Of a DNA stretch of 21,431 nucleotides, positions 1-9,130 are shown piece by piece; the stretch's first letter is position 1; every line of letters begins with the position of its first letter. Location of the stretch: positions 1-21,431 of the forward strand of contig JBNGIS010034054.1 of NCBI GenBank assembly GCA_049999725.1. The letters are read 5' to 3'. A program made the translations under genes and the position numbers. The notes under the pieces were generated by a model, which saw only the letters and a program-made list of their open reading frames with translations, did not search any database and was not told where the DNA came from. The DNA comes from Haplomitrium mnioides (Eukaryota; Marchantiophyta; Haplomitriopsida; Calobryales).

Positions 1-1290
1 TCCTTTTTTTCCCCCCTTTACCTTCTATTACCTCTTCTTCTCCCTTTCTGCTATCACCATGCACAAACACCTTGAATCAATCAACTGGATCGACCAACTG
101 AATCAATCAGCTGAGTCATCAACCTGATTGATTTGCGAATAGAAGCAATAGGTAAAATCAAAAGGGAGGTATGCGAGGGAGATTGGAGGAGGATGCAAGC
201 AGGCTGTGAAGGAGGCGTGCAAGAAGGGAGGATCAGCCAAACAGGGGAGGAATGTGAGCAATGATCAAAGGAGTTGGAGGATTGCGCCAAGGTTTTGTTG
301 GGGATCATCATGGGAAAACTAATCGCATGGTAGATTGGATGCAAGCAGGCAATTCATGAGGGAGGCTGATCGATGATGCGATCAGGAAGGAGAATGCGAG
401 CAAGTCGAGCAGAGGTAGACATCAAGAGAGGAGATTGAGGCATCAAGGAGAGGATTCATGCAATCAGGGAGATAGAGCGATCAAGTAGGCGCTGGGGCAA
501 ATCGTGGAGGAATAATGTTGCATGGAGGAGTGCCCCAGCAAGGTCGAATAAGAGGATAGGCAGGGAAAATTGAGCGAGGAAAGCAAGAAGGTTGATGGAA
601 GAATAGCGCATGGAAGCATCACCGCATGAGAGAATCGATTGCACAAGGGTCTTCGAGGATTGTGTGTTGATTTCTCTTAAGAAAACACTAGTTTGGAGTT
701 TTGGTTGGACAGAGTGCGCTTGGGCGATTCTGTCGAGGAATTCGACAGGTGTCTAGGGAGTGGAGTAAGAACCAGTAGTTCGAAGGGTTGTCTTCCAAAG
801 GTGGAAGTTAAATAAAACCTCTTTTGAGCTTGAGGAAGTAAATTCAGGGCTTCCAGCGATGGAAGTTGAAAACTATCTAAATACGGGTGCGTGTGTGGGA
901 GTCTGATGTGGGTGCAATAGTGAATAAGTAGAAATGCTGGGTGTGTTCAGGGCCAGCAGGCCTAAGTTGATGTTTGTGCATGCTATGATCTATTATTTGA
1001 TTGCATTGAGCTATTCGGAAGAAGTGTGTTGGCTGTGGGTGTGTGAGTGGGTGTGCGTTACATTGTGGTTGCAAGTAATTTGCTCAAACCGTAAAATCCA
1101 CTCTATGGTAGGCTGCAATTACTTCCGCAGAGTGGGACATGCATCTCAGGACATAGTAGAGTGATTCCAAGGCGCATTAAGAGGAGCTAGGGTCAATTTG
1201 GTGCAAAGTCCCTCCGATAAAAGGTCTTGAAATAGGAAATCAAGCCTTAAATTGGCACAAATCGGTGGAAAAGGAGATAATCAACTGATC
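1..1290. other. Unassigned non-coding region
   Basis: I see no supported gene here. The first 650 bases are rich in G and A on the + strand and contain loose degenerate repeats, for example a 14-bp direct repeat (GGATGCAAGCAGGC) at 191-204 and 337-350. Short open frames occur on both strands but none shows a recognisable motif. Three short perfect hairpins lie at 730-865 and are listed separately. The stretch ends where the RT-end homology of the first retroelement becomes visible, near 1300. It may be host intergenic DNA or a non-coding part of an older element. Confidence 0.5.
730..865. repeat. Cluster of three short perfect hairpins
   Basis: Three inverted repeats lie within 136 bases: CTGTCGA / TCGACAG around a 5-base spacer (730-748), CTTCCA / TGGAAG around AAGG (792-807), and the same CTTCCA / TGGAAG arms around GCGA (850-865). 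The last two are copies of one motif with different loops, and each is followed by GTT. The pairing is seen directly; any function is unknown and chance is possible for stems this short. Confidence 0.45.
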
Positions 1291-1299
1291 TTAGGGCTG

Positions 1300-1905
1300 A
1301 CATGATCAAACACAACTAAGAGGATTTTTGGGGTAAACTAGGCTTTATCATTAATTTGTGAAAGGTTTCACACAAATAGACGAACCATTGACCAATCTGC
1401 TTAAGAAAATTACATGTTGACATAGGGAGATGCAGAAGAACTAGCATTTCAAGCATGAAGAAATCACTTCTTCATGCTTATATTCTCAAATGGTATGACT
1501 CTAAACGACCAATAAAAACTTCAAGTTGATGCATCAAGAAAAGCTATATAGGTGGGGTTTTGCAACAAGAGTGAGAGGATGGTTGGCACCCTATTGCTTT
1601 CTTTTCTAGAAAGCTTAGTGGTTCATAACAAAATTACCATACCACAGAGCGGGAGGAACCAGTGATTGTATTATCAACCAAGTATTGGAAGCATTATCTA
1701 GGAGATAAGGAGTTTATTGTTAAGACTGATCATAAACCTCTACACTATATAAAAAACATAAAACAAGCTCTCCAAAAGGTAGATTCGATGAGCGGAGTGG
1801 CGACAATGCTTTCATATAAAGATAGTGTATGTAGAAAGAAAATGACAAATCGAAGATGCTTTGACTCGCATGTCTCAACTCAACATCTTGTTGGAAGTCA
1901 CAATT
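1300..1905 (+). pseudogene. Chromovirus RT C-terminus and RNase H (broken)
   Basis: The translation begins with the RT thumb/connection motif (LRGFLG near 1316, then FVKGFTQIDEPLTNLLKK after stops). RNase H follows, with DASRKA at 1528 (expected first catalytic Asp), HPIAFFSRKLSG near 1590, the KYWKHYL block near 1681 and TDHKPLHYI at 1725. An ADALTR-like block (EDALTRMSQLN) lies near 1850. The longest open stretch is 1662-1952, but it leaves the true frame after about 1780. RNase H degrades the RNA strand during reverse transcription. Several stops and at least two frameshifts mean no working protein. The upstream RT catalytic core is absent from the window. Confidence 0.8.
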
Positions 1906-2039
1906 CATCTTATATGGTGGGCAAAAATGTTGGCGGTAGTCAAATGAGATGAAGAGATTATTGTGCACAACAAAAGAAGTTGGTGAAAATGGTAAGGGGT
2001 TTGATTTTCTTCCAAGACAAGTTATGGTTTCCTAATAAT

Positions 2040-2873
2040 ATCCAACTTTGATCTAAACTTTTGCATTAGGCATATGAGTCTGCAATTGGTGGACATATTG
2101 GAATTGAGAAGACATTGGAAAATCTTCAACGTTTTATTATTGGCCCAAGATGCACCAAGATATGGAGGCATATGTTCAAAGTTGTTTGTCTTGTCAACAA
2201 AACTAATCTACCAATCTTAAACGTGGAGGCTTATTACAACCACTTCTCATCTCCAATTGATGTTGGGAACATGTGAGTATGAATATTGTGTGCGTGCTCT
2301 CACATACTTCTATCATTACAGTGCTGTCATTGTTTTTGTGGATAAACTAAGCAAAATAATCCATATTTGTCCAACGACCAAGTCAACAACAACACCAACG
2401 TTAGCTCCCATTTATTAGAAAGCACTGTACTCTCATCACAATCTCTCTAAAGTAATTATTTTTGATTAAGCGACTCAGTTTACTAGCATGTTTTGGCACA
2501 CAATATTTGGTCTCTTAAAAACCAAATTAGCCATATCTACTGCTTACTACCCTAAGTCTAATGGTCAAATTGAACGTACCAACCGTACAATTGAAGATAT
2601 GCTACGAGCATTTACCTTGGAAGAATAAGAGGAATAGGATTGGCTACTACCTCTTGTAGAGTTCTCTTACAATAACTCCATCAATAGTTCCATAAGAGCC
2701 ACACCTTTCTTTTTGATGTATGGTGAGCATCCCACCACGATATCTAGTCTTCAACATGCATCACCGTCAACCTCCAAGAGTTTAACTACTCGTGATTTTC
2801 TTCATCGTCTCTACCATGACATTCGACGAGCCAAAGAAAAACTTGAAGTTTCTTGTAATCCGCAAAAAACAAT
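2040..2873 (+). pseudogene. Chromovirus integrase core (broken)
   Basis: The zinc finger is visible as GGHIGIEKTLENLQR (His codon at 2093) and SCLSCQQ (Cys codons at 2183 and 2192), with a frameshift between them. The catalytic core follows: WEHVSMNI near 2264, where the first catalytic Asp is replaced by Asn (codon 2282-2284); IIFD at 2464 for the second Asp, immediately followed by TAA; and NGQIERTNRT near 2560 with the catalytic Glu at 2572. LPLVEFSYNN is seen near 2650. The intact protein would insert the cDNA into chromosomes. The Asn replacement, stops and frameshifts make this copy inactive. Confidence 0.85.
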
Positions 2874-3358
2874 ATGTTGATGCTCATCGTTGAGAGGTTA
2901 CTTTTGTTGTCGGTGACCAAGTTTGGCTGTCCACTTCCAATGTTCCTTTGCTTCATTCTTGTAAGCTTAGTGCTCACTTATTGGTCTTTTTTCTATCTCT
3001 ACTTGCATTGGAGAAGTGGTCTATTGGTTTATTTTACCTTCTCACTAAAGATTCATCCAATTTTTCATGTCTCTTTACTACGAGCTTTTGTTCCTTGTTC
3101 TTCCTCTTTTATAAGTACCCAACAACCTTCTTCACCGCTTGAACTTACTAATGGTCATGAAGAGTTTGACGTTGAACAACTCTTCAAGAAACGTACACGA
3201 CGTCATGGTCATCGTGAGATTGTGGAATATTTGGTTCATTGGAAAAGTTAGCCTCTTTACAAAACTACTTAGGAGCCCTTGGAGAATTAGGCTAATGGAA
3301 AACACGTTTGTTCACTCTTTTGAGACCTCTCTTACTTGCAACAAGGATGTTGCCTCTT
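2874..3358 (+). pseudogene. Integrase C-terminus with chromodomain (broken)
   Basis: An open frame from 2874 to 3251 carries the end of the integrase: the KIHPIFHVSLLRAF motif near 3045-3090, typical of the C-terminus just before a chromodomain. From about 3159 comes a chromodomain-like block: EEFDVEQLFKKR, then REIVEYLVHWKS, then PLYKTT.EPLEN with TAG where the conserved Trp of the TWEP motif is expected. In this family the domain is thought to direct integration to particular chromatin. A TAG at 3249-3251 and further TAGs downstream interrupt it. The part before about 3040 shifts frame relative to the GDQVWL block near 2915. Confidence 0.8.
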
Positions 3359-3370
3359 AAAAGAGGGGAG
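3359..3370 (+). promoter_or_regulatory. Polypurine tract
   Basis: AAAAGAGGGGAG lies three bases before the LTR start TGTAATAG at 3374. This is the expected site and composition for the plus-strand primer of reverse transcription, and it fixes the left edge of the 3' LTR. Confidence 0.8.
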
Positions 3371-3757
3371 GATTGTAATAGTCATTAATTTTAGTAAGCA
3401 ACAACTAAAAATGGAAGTACGATATAGAGTCAACTATGTCTAGAAGGCTATTACTAAGTTAGAGTATCAAAAAAATGACTACTATTATAGAGAGAGTGAC
3501 ATGTGGCAAGAGGAGAGAAAGTCAACAAAATAAAGTGAAAGAGAAAGTCTAGAAAAACTACTTTAGAAGAGTATAAAGACACGTGGCGAGCAAAAGATTA
3601 AAGCAAATAGAAGGTTCTAAGATATGAACACATGACATAAGGAGAATAAAAAGGGTCCAATCAATAAGAGAGGGAAAAGGGTGGTCCAATTAGAGGAGGA
3701 TAGAAAAAGAACCAATGGGTTTCTACCACCTATGTAAGCAAAGTGATTTCTACTAAG

Positions 3758-3765
3758 TATAAAAA
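3758..3765 (+). promoter_or_regulatory. TATA box of the first chromovirus LTR
   Basis: TATAAAAA sits about 385 bases into the LTR, a plausible U3 position. It is the best promoter-like motif in this LTR. Activity is inferred only. Confidence 0.5.
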
Positions 3766-3869
3766 GAAGGGAGAGTGTCTTAATTGGCATCTCTTACCTT
3801 GTGGTTTTTGTTTAAAGTTTCTTGTGTGCTACTCTTGTAAGTTATACTTGTGGTAACTTGTTTGTGTAA

Positions 3870-3888
3870 TGTGTGTGTGTGTGTGTGT
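3870..3888 (+). repeat. (TG)n microsatellite
   Basis: About nine uninterrupted TG dinucleotides lie inside the LTR downstream of the TATA box. Such runs are prone to slippage. Confidence 0.9.
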
Positions 3889-4000
3889 AGTGTTACACTT
3901 TGGTCTTGGGCTTTTTGCCTTTGACTAGATTCTTTGCCTACATTGTAAAAATTCTCTATTGTAACTCATAGAGCTCTCCACTTTGAAACGTCAGCTGGAA

Positions 4001-5957
4001 CCAATTGTCTTGAAAAGTCACCATCTTCTCAAGAGTTGTCTTTGGCTTGATTTCCAAAGTCTCCAACACAAGTTCTGTTTTCAACTTTGAGAGCTGGTTC
4101 AAAACAAGATTGTGTCAAAAATTTTAAAATTTTGGGGTATGTGCATTGAATTGTCTCTTGCAGAGTTGAATTGGTGGTCTCGAAATTTTCCTTACGACTA
4201 ACGAAAGATAGAGGAGGGGACACAATGAATGGCACCAAGATTGTTATGAAGGTGAAATAAAGTGCAAGGACAAGAGGATCATGTTGAGGTGATCGGACGG
4301 AGCGACTAGAGAAATCAAGGAGTAGCTATAGCTGACGAGCACCAGCTCTTTTGTTTTGTGCAACAATCAGGCCATGGTCGAGTCGGAGCCAATCTTAAAA
4401 TGGAGTTATAGGATGTCAAGTCTAGAAGTGCCAAGTGGAAGAATGAGGAACCTAGAGGGGTACCAGCCCTCATGAGTGACTAAAAGACCTAAAAGCATAT
4501 GAAATCTTCAAAACTATTTGATAATAAAGTAAAATATTTACATAGAGTGTAAAACAAGAGTGAAGGGAGTAAAAAATGGGTCTGAGGAAGAAGGCAACGA
4601 TGACGTGAATGGTGACGGTGGAGGCAACAACAATGATAGCGGAGAAAGTCCAAAGAGAACCATGAACAACAATAGGTGCTTGACATCATAGCAAACGAGA
4701 AACTGAGGTACTTCGCGGATGTGAACGGTGACGCAATAGGCGACGGGAGGCCAAGACCAAACCGGTGGTGAGCCCACAAGGTAGGGGCGTTAACAAAGGA
4801 AGGGGGGATGTTTTTTTTTCTTGTTTTTTTTCCTATTTTGCAATTGTGCAAAGGAGAGAAGGGACGGTTTCCCTTTCTATTTGGGGAATCTTCATTGAAA
4901 ATTTTATAATAAAGATGAATTGCCAAAAAACAAGGCCACATGAGCCAAAGGAGACTAGGCCACCCAGTTAAGTCGCAAGGTAGCTTCAAATTGGATGGGA
5001 GCATGTGTCAAGGCAAGGGAAGCACCAGCTCTCAACGAGAAGCGGATTGGCAGAGGTTGAGAATAGAAGAAAGGTCAGTATATGCGAGCAGGTAGAACAT
5101 GACAAAATAGAGATCCCATAGCAAGTCTTCATGTGGTGAGCGAGTTTAAACTACAAAAAAGTTTAGACAACACCACCACAGTTGTAGGGAGAGAATGAAA
5201 GCCCCAAACTGAAAAGCCTTATAGAGCCAAGACCAGCCTGTTGACCACAATGATCACACATTGCCCGCCTAGTAAAGCGTAGCCATGCATCATGAGTATT
5301 TCATGGAAGTAGCCACAACATGCAAAAGGCAAAGTCAGCCAACTCAAGATAAAATCAAAGGCCAAAAAGAAGGTTCGCCCAGCCATCCCCATAGGATGAG
5401 AATGCCTTGTCTAAGAATCATCACGAGCAAGCCATCTTGATCAGCATGGGAGGGTGAATAGACCCTTGGGACCAGCTTGAAGAACCTGCAAAGTAAGGGA
5501 ACCTTGAACTAAGCTAAAATACCCTTGCAGCCAAGGAAGAACCAAGCAAAGTGGGAGGAAGCAAGGTCGTTGGAAAGGCTAAATGTTTGCATAAACAAGG
5601 GTATTTGCCTCCAAAGAAAATAGGTGACAAAAGAGCAAGAGAATGAGGAGAAAAAACTTGCATGATTAACCAACTTGGGCACTACTAGACCAAGTATGTC
5701 GTCACCAGAAACACACAGAAGCTCGAGTGCAACAAGCGTAGAGGACGATGTATGAACAAGGGGGCTGCTGATAGTCTGACCCCAAGAAGCAATGTCGAGT
5801 GGCCAAAAGACAACAAGCAGACCAAAACCACACAAGCCAGATCCATGACAAGGAGTCAAGAGTAACTCACGAAGGGCAAACAAAGCAAGGCACCACAGAG
5901 AAGCCATAGAGTACCCAACTTCGAGGAACCAAGCCACCACCACCAAGAGCCAACTCG
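4001..5957. other. Unassigned region before the copia insertion
   Basis: No supported gene. The + strand is rich in A and G, with T runs near 4809-4832. Open frames on the - strand (for example 4489-5004 and 5509-5976) have low-complexity translations without domain motifs, and I treat them as chance. The sequence style matches that at 9576-10992, and the two become continuous when the copia element is removed. It may be host intergenic DNA or the non-coding 5' part of the old gypsy element that follows. Confidence 0.45.
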
Positions 5958-5962
5958 GAAAA
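5958..5962. repeat. Target-site duplication, left (GAAAA)
   Basis: GAAAA directly precedes the LTR end TGTTGATAA at 5963. The matching position after the other LTR is GCAAA (9571-9575), so four of five bases agree. Five bases is the usual duplication length for Ty1/copia. Confidence 0.6.
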
Positions 5963-6401
5963 TGTTGATAAATCAAAGAGAGAGATCAAAGAGAGATCCA
6001 AAAGCTATAGATGAGATTTCAATAGGCTGACACAATGAGCTTCTACTCATATACTTTATTGCAAAAGTATCTCTACAGCAAGCAAGCGAGTGTGTGAAGT
6101 GAGTGCCCCCTTACTTCTTTATAAACCTACAAGGCTACCTTCCGTAGCCACACAAACTCAAATACATCCTTAGCCACACAATACAAAACTATCTCTTTAG
6201 CCACACGATACGAATACAAGGGATATACCCTAACCAAATACCTAATCTGCATGCATACCCTGCATACTCTGGCATAACACCAGTCATGCAACTAGAATAC
6301 CAAATCACCTTGGTATACCACCATGGTATACCATCAATAGAATACCAGATCACACTGGTATACCAATAGTAGAATGAGTGATAAAGCTCAAAATCTCAAT
6401 A
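5963..6401 (-). repeat. 3' LTR of the copia element
   Basis: This 439-bp direct repeat matches 9131-9570. Read on the - strand it starts TATTGAG and ends TCAACA, so the usual TG start is TA. It contains three perfect palindromes TGGTATACCA at 6311-6320, 6324-6333 and 6356-6365. The RNase H reading frame runs a short way into its beginning. Confidence 0.93.
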
Positions 6402-6412
6402 CTCCCTCTCAA
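6402..6412 (-). promoter_or_regulatory. Polypurine tract of the copia element
   Basis: On the - strand TTGAGAGGGAG abuts the 3' LTR. It is the expected plus-strand primer, and its position confirms the element's orientation. Confidence 0.85.
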
Positions 6413-6960
6413 GCTCAATGCATGTACTCCAAATTGATATTTGAATTTTTGCAGCTTCTCTACACCTAATGACTTGGTAAAAATATCAGCCACCAGATCT
6501 TCGGTGCTCACATATTTCAGATCAACCATCCTTGCCAAAACTTTCTCCCTCACATAGAGGTAGTGCACTTCAATGTGCTTTGAGAGTGCATGGAAAACTA
6601 GATTGTTAGCTAGCTGGAAACTACTTATAATGTCACAATAAACCTCCATTGGTCTATTCACTCTAACTCCCAAATCATGCAGGAGTTTGAGTAGCCATGC
6701 CACCTCGCATATAGCTATGGCTGCACCTCTATACTCAGAGCCTTTGTGCTTGAAATCACAACCGTTGGTTGCTTCTTGATGCTCCACGCTATCCCAATGC
6801 TACCAAATGAAAATAAAAATCCACTTGTTGATCTTTGATCACCTGCACTGCCTGCCCAATGTGCATCTGTAAAACCAGAAATATGGAACTTCTTACCACT
6901 CTCATAGAACAGGCCATACTATAATGTTGACTTCACTTATCAAAGAATACAAAGCACTAC
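6413..6960 (-). pseudogene. Copia RNase H (frameshifted)
   Basis: Read on the - strand, the domain begins near 6900 with FHISGFTDAHWAGSAGDQRS (first catalytic Asp in TDAHW), then IKKQPTVVISST, then EYRGAAIAICEVAWL after a frameshift near 6745. YCDIISSFQLANN follows, then SKHIEVHYLYVREKVL, and it ends with DLVADIFTKSL near 6470-6490. These are the conserved blocks of copia RNase H, including the motif order D, E, D. The longest clean stretch runs from 6787 down to 6350, crossing slightly into the LTR. The frameshift prevents a continuous product. Its place at the 3' end of pol, right before the polypurine tract, is as expected. Confidence 0.88.
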
Positions 6961-7300
6961 ATCAAGGTGCGGCTTCCGTAGACTTTGCATAAATTGATTT
7001 ACCAGACCTACAACATAACTTTGATCTGGTCTTGTGATGGTGAGGTAAATCAAACTCATATCTGTCATCACAAACAACATCATTAAATGTGACAAGTTCT
7101 TTCTCCATGATAACCTGTACCAAATATGCATGATGAGATGCAATAAGCCTCTTAATACCCAATCTGTCAATAGCGTATTTCACTCTGTCACTTTTGTGCA
7201 CACGCCTTGCACTTTCTGTTCCAATTGCCTTAAACCTGGCATTGTAGTTGAAGGCAATCTTAACTCTTTATCAATACTCTCTGGTTTACTGCCATAGGAT
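6961..7300 (-). pseudogene. Copia RT remnant (catalytic core deleted)
   Basis: Only the end of RT is clear: SLIYLTITRPDQSYVVGLVN and FMQSLRKPHLD (about 7080-6960), the conserved block that joins RT to RNase H. Upstream, a short frame with KAIGT, HKSD and RLIAS (near 7230-7120) may be what remains of the RT N-terminus; this assignment is weak. The YVDD catalytic block and the surrounding roughly 200 residues are absent, so this is an internal deletion. There are frameshifts between the pieces. Confidence 0.65.
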
Positions 7301-7720
7301 TCATCACGTGAACTCCCTATTGTCGTATTTGCAACACTTTCCTATGTTGTACTAGTTGAATCACATTGCTCCAAATTGTTACGCAATCTTATTTGCCATA
7401 GACTCCTGCTGCTACTACTTCCTCTTTGTGTTTGCTGACTTTGTTCTATCACAACATGTTTGCCTTTCACATCCTATTCTATCACAATTGGTTTGTCTTT
7501 GACATCAATTGTGTCATCTTCAAATTTCAAACCATACCATGTACTTAATTCATCAAAGACTACATCTCTACTTACCCTTAACATTCGTGTAGTAGGACAA
7601 AAACATCTATAGCCTTTCTGCTCATATGAATATCCAATGAACACACACTTTTCAACTTTTGGATCCAATTTGCTGCGTGCTTCTGTTGGTACATGTACAT
7701 ATGCAATACAACCAAACATT
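7301..7720 (-). pseudogene. Copia integrase C-terminal region and hinge
   Basis: From 7719 downward the - strand reads MFGCIAYVHVP, then SKLDPKVEKCVFIGYSYEQK, then GYRCFCP and VSRDVVFDE. This is the conserved block after the copia integrase core. It continues as an acidic, low-complexity hinge towards RT. The frame is open from 7719 to 7474 and then shows stops. A stop-rich gap of about 80 bases separates it from the core at 7799. Confidence 0.85.
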
Positions 7721-7798
7721 TTGAGGTGTGAAATGTGTGGGCGTCTTCTAGTGAACTTTCTCCTCTAGTGTCGTTCCATTAATTGACGTAGTAGGAGT

Positions 7799-8233
7799 TT
7801 AATTCAGAATGTAGACAATAGCTGATATTGCCTCTGCCCAATAATGATGAGGCATATTCTTCTCATTCATTAAGGCACGTGCTACCTCTACTATATGCCT
7901 ATTTTTCCTTTCAGCAACCCCATTTTGTTGGGGTGTATGTCTACATATATGTTGTCTCCTAATACTTGCGTTCAACAGATACTTATTGAACTCTGTGGAG
8001 AAATATTCCCCACCTCCATCAGACCGCAAACACTTTATTGGATGTCCTTTCTCCTTTTCAACCATTGCTTGAAAGTTCTTGAAGTGATCAAACACTTCAC
8101 TCTTTTGCTTCATAAAATATACCCATGTTTTCCGTGAACAGTCATCAATAAATGTCACATAATATGTGAATCCTCCAATGTACTATGTTTTTGTTGGACC
8201 CCATACATCTGAGTGTATCAACTCAAGTGACCT
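7799..8233 (-). pseudogene. Copia integrase catalytic core
   Basis: All three catalytic acids are visible on the - strand. The first Asp is in ELIHSDVWGPT (codon 8209-8207). The second is in KCLRSDGGGEY, and the Glu in QQNGVAERKN follows with 35 residues between them, the expected spacing. The open stretch 8158-7799 covers TFIDDCSRKTWVYFMKQK to HYWAEAISAIVYILN. Two in-frame TAG codons, one between YVA and RSLELIHSDV and one after WGPTKT, break the link to the upstream part. The core is the best preserved coding piece in this element. Confidence 0.9.
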
Positions 8234-8506
8234 CTATGCCACATATGCATCATGAGAAAATGGCTTCCTTGACTGCTTACCGAATTGGCACGCTTCACAC
8301 ACCTTCTGCATTCCTTCAATATAATTCTTGAACGCTTGCATTTCTGCAGCGGATAGGCTTGGACTCAACACGGGCTCTACTTTAGCACATGTGATGAAAT
8401 TCCAGAAACCTCTACCTTTGAGGAAGTTGGTCATTTTCATAGACCAAACACTGTAAATGTTCTCATTTAATTTCTCACTTACAATTTGAGAAATTCCATT
8501 TGTCAT
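8234..8506 (-). pseudogene. Gag N-terminus fused in frame to pre-integrase domain
   Basis: Starting at ATG 8506 the - strand encodes MTNGISQIVSEKLNE, then SVWSMKMTNFLKGRGFW, a typical start of copia gag. After about 60 residues (AAEMQAFK) the frame passes directly into EGMQKVCEACQFGKQSRKPF, which belongs to the GAG-pre-integrase domain just before the integrase core. The rest of gag, the CCHC knuckle and the protease are therefore missing, and the junction (about 8315-8335) keeps the frame. A TAG ends the frame after SHDAYVA. The product, if made, would be a short gag-integrase chimera of unknown use. Confidence 0.85.
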
Positions 8507-9112
8507 TTTGAATTCTCAAGAAATTTGAAAATTCATGTCACCTCTTGTAACTACCTTAGATATCATGACATATAGTATAATATATGACTATATGATATAC
8601 GGTGAGGGTATACAATTAGCAAGTCACTGGCATCTGACTTTGTGATGTGTAGAGAATGAAATATTGTTGATGTACATCTGAATTAGACATCGTGGTATAC
8701 AATACATCTGAGTTTGATATACATCTGAATCAGAATCCATAGTATACAAAAGAATTGATACAGCTTTTAATCGTTGTTGTTCTTCACAATAATAGAGCCA
8801 GATCATACGAAGTCAGATGAAGACACAACTCGATGATGAAATATGTGTCAATACATGACAACGTAATATGCAAAATCAGAGTCCCGATGCACCAACAATC
8901 AGTTCATGATACAACATAAATAAAAAATGTGAATCCTCATGAGTCAGGATCACGAATCAACAAAGATCAAGTTTGTACAACTAGTAATTAGGATTGCAAG
9001 TAGCTTGGAATCAACTTTGAGGAAGCACTAAATGCACTTTGGTTTTTGTTGGAGATCTACTCAATTTCCACTAAATACTTTCTCTCTTTTCATGAACAAT
9101 CTCTCTATTCAT
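8507..9112 (-). other. Copia 5' leader with short tandem repeats
   Basis: This is about 600 bases between the primer-binding site and the gag ATG, without coding signal. At 8673-8748 the + strand holds three imperfect tandem units beginning TACATCTGA, two of them ending in GTATACAA, which echo the GTATAC cores of the LTR palindromes. Leaders of this kind can hold packaging and dimerisation signals, but none can be named here. Confidence 0.6.
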
Positions 9113-9130
9113 GAACCTGCTCTGACACCA
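9113..9130 (-). promoter_or_regulatory. Primer-binding site (initiator tRNA-Met type)
   Basis: On the - strand, directly after the LTR end TCAACA, the sequence is TGGTGTCAGAGCAGGTTC. This differs at one base from the TGGTATCAGAGC start used by most plant copia elements. It primes minus-strand cDNA synthesis and fixes the element's 5' side. Confidence 0.9.

Larger units (their letters stand above)
1300..4000 (+). mobile_element. 5'-truncated Ty3/gypsy chromovirus with 3' LTR
   Basis: This is the 3' half of an LTR retrotransposon. In order it shows the C-terminal end of RT, RNase H, an integrase with an HHCC-type finger and catalytic core, a chromodomain, a polypurine tract, and an LTR beginning TGTAATAG at 3374. 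The order RT, RNase H, integrase, and the chromodomain after integrase, place it among chromoviruses. No 5' LTR, primer site, gag, protease or RT core is present upstream, so the element was truncated. Its coding part is broken by many stops and frameshifts. The right end of the LTR is not fixed because no partner LTR is available; 4000 is an estimate. Confidence 0.8.
3374..4000 (+). repeat. 3' LTR of the first chromovirus (right end uncertain)
   Basis: The LTR starts TGTAATAGTC directly after the polypurine tract. It contains a G-box/ABRE-like CACGTGGC at 3580-3587 and a related ACATGTGGC near 3499. A TATA box, TATAAAAA, lies at 3758-3765, followed by a T-rich stretch with a (TG)n run at 3870-3888. 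Without the 5' LTR the right border cannot be read; 4000 is an estimate from the usual size of such LTRs. Confidence 0.6.

Noticed and set aside
877-1164. Short frames on both strands in the first unassigned region
   Set aside because: Too short, no motif, no splice or homology support.
3870-3888. The (TG)n run as a possible regulatory Z-DNA element
   Set aside because: Simple slippage of a short repeat within an LTR is enough to explain it.
4489-5004. A 171-codon open frame on the - strand
   Set aside because: The translation is low-complexity (Ser, Leu, Phe, His rich), lacks any domain, and mirrors a purine-rich opposite strand.
5509-5976. A 155-codon open frame on the - strand with hydrophobic stretches
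   Set aside because: Hydrophobic residues come from the pyrimidine-rich strand; there is no motif or promoter, and the frame runs into the copia LTR.
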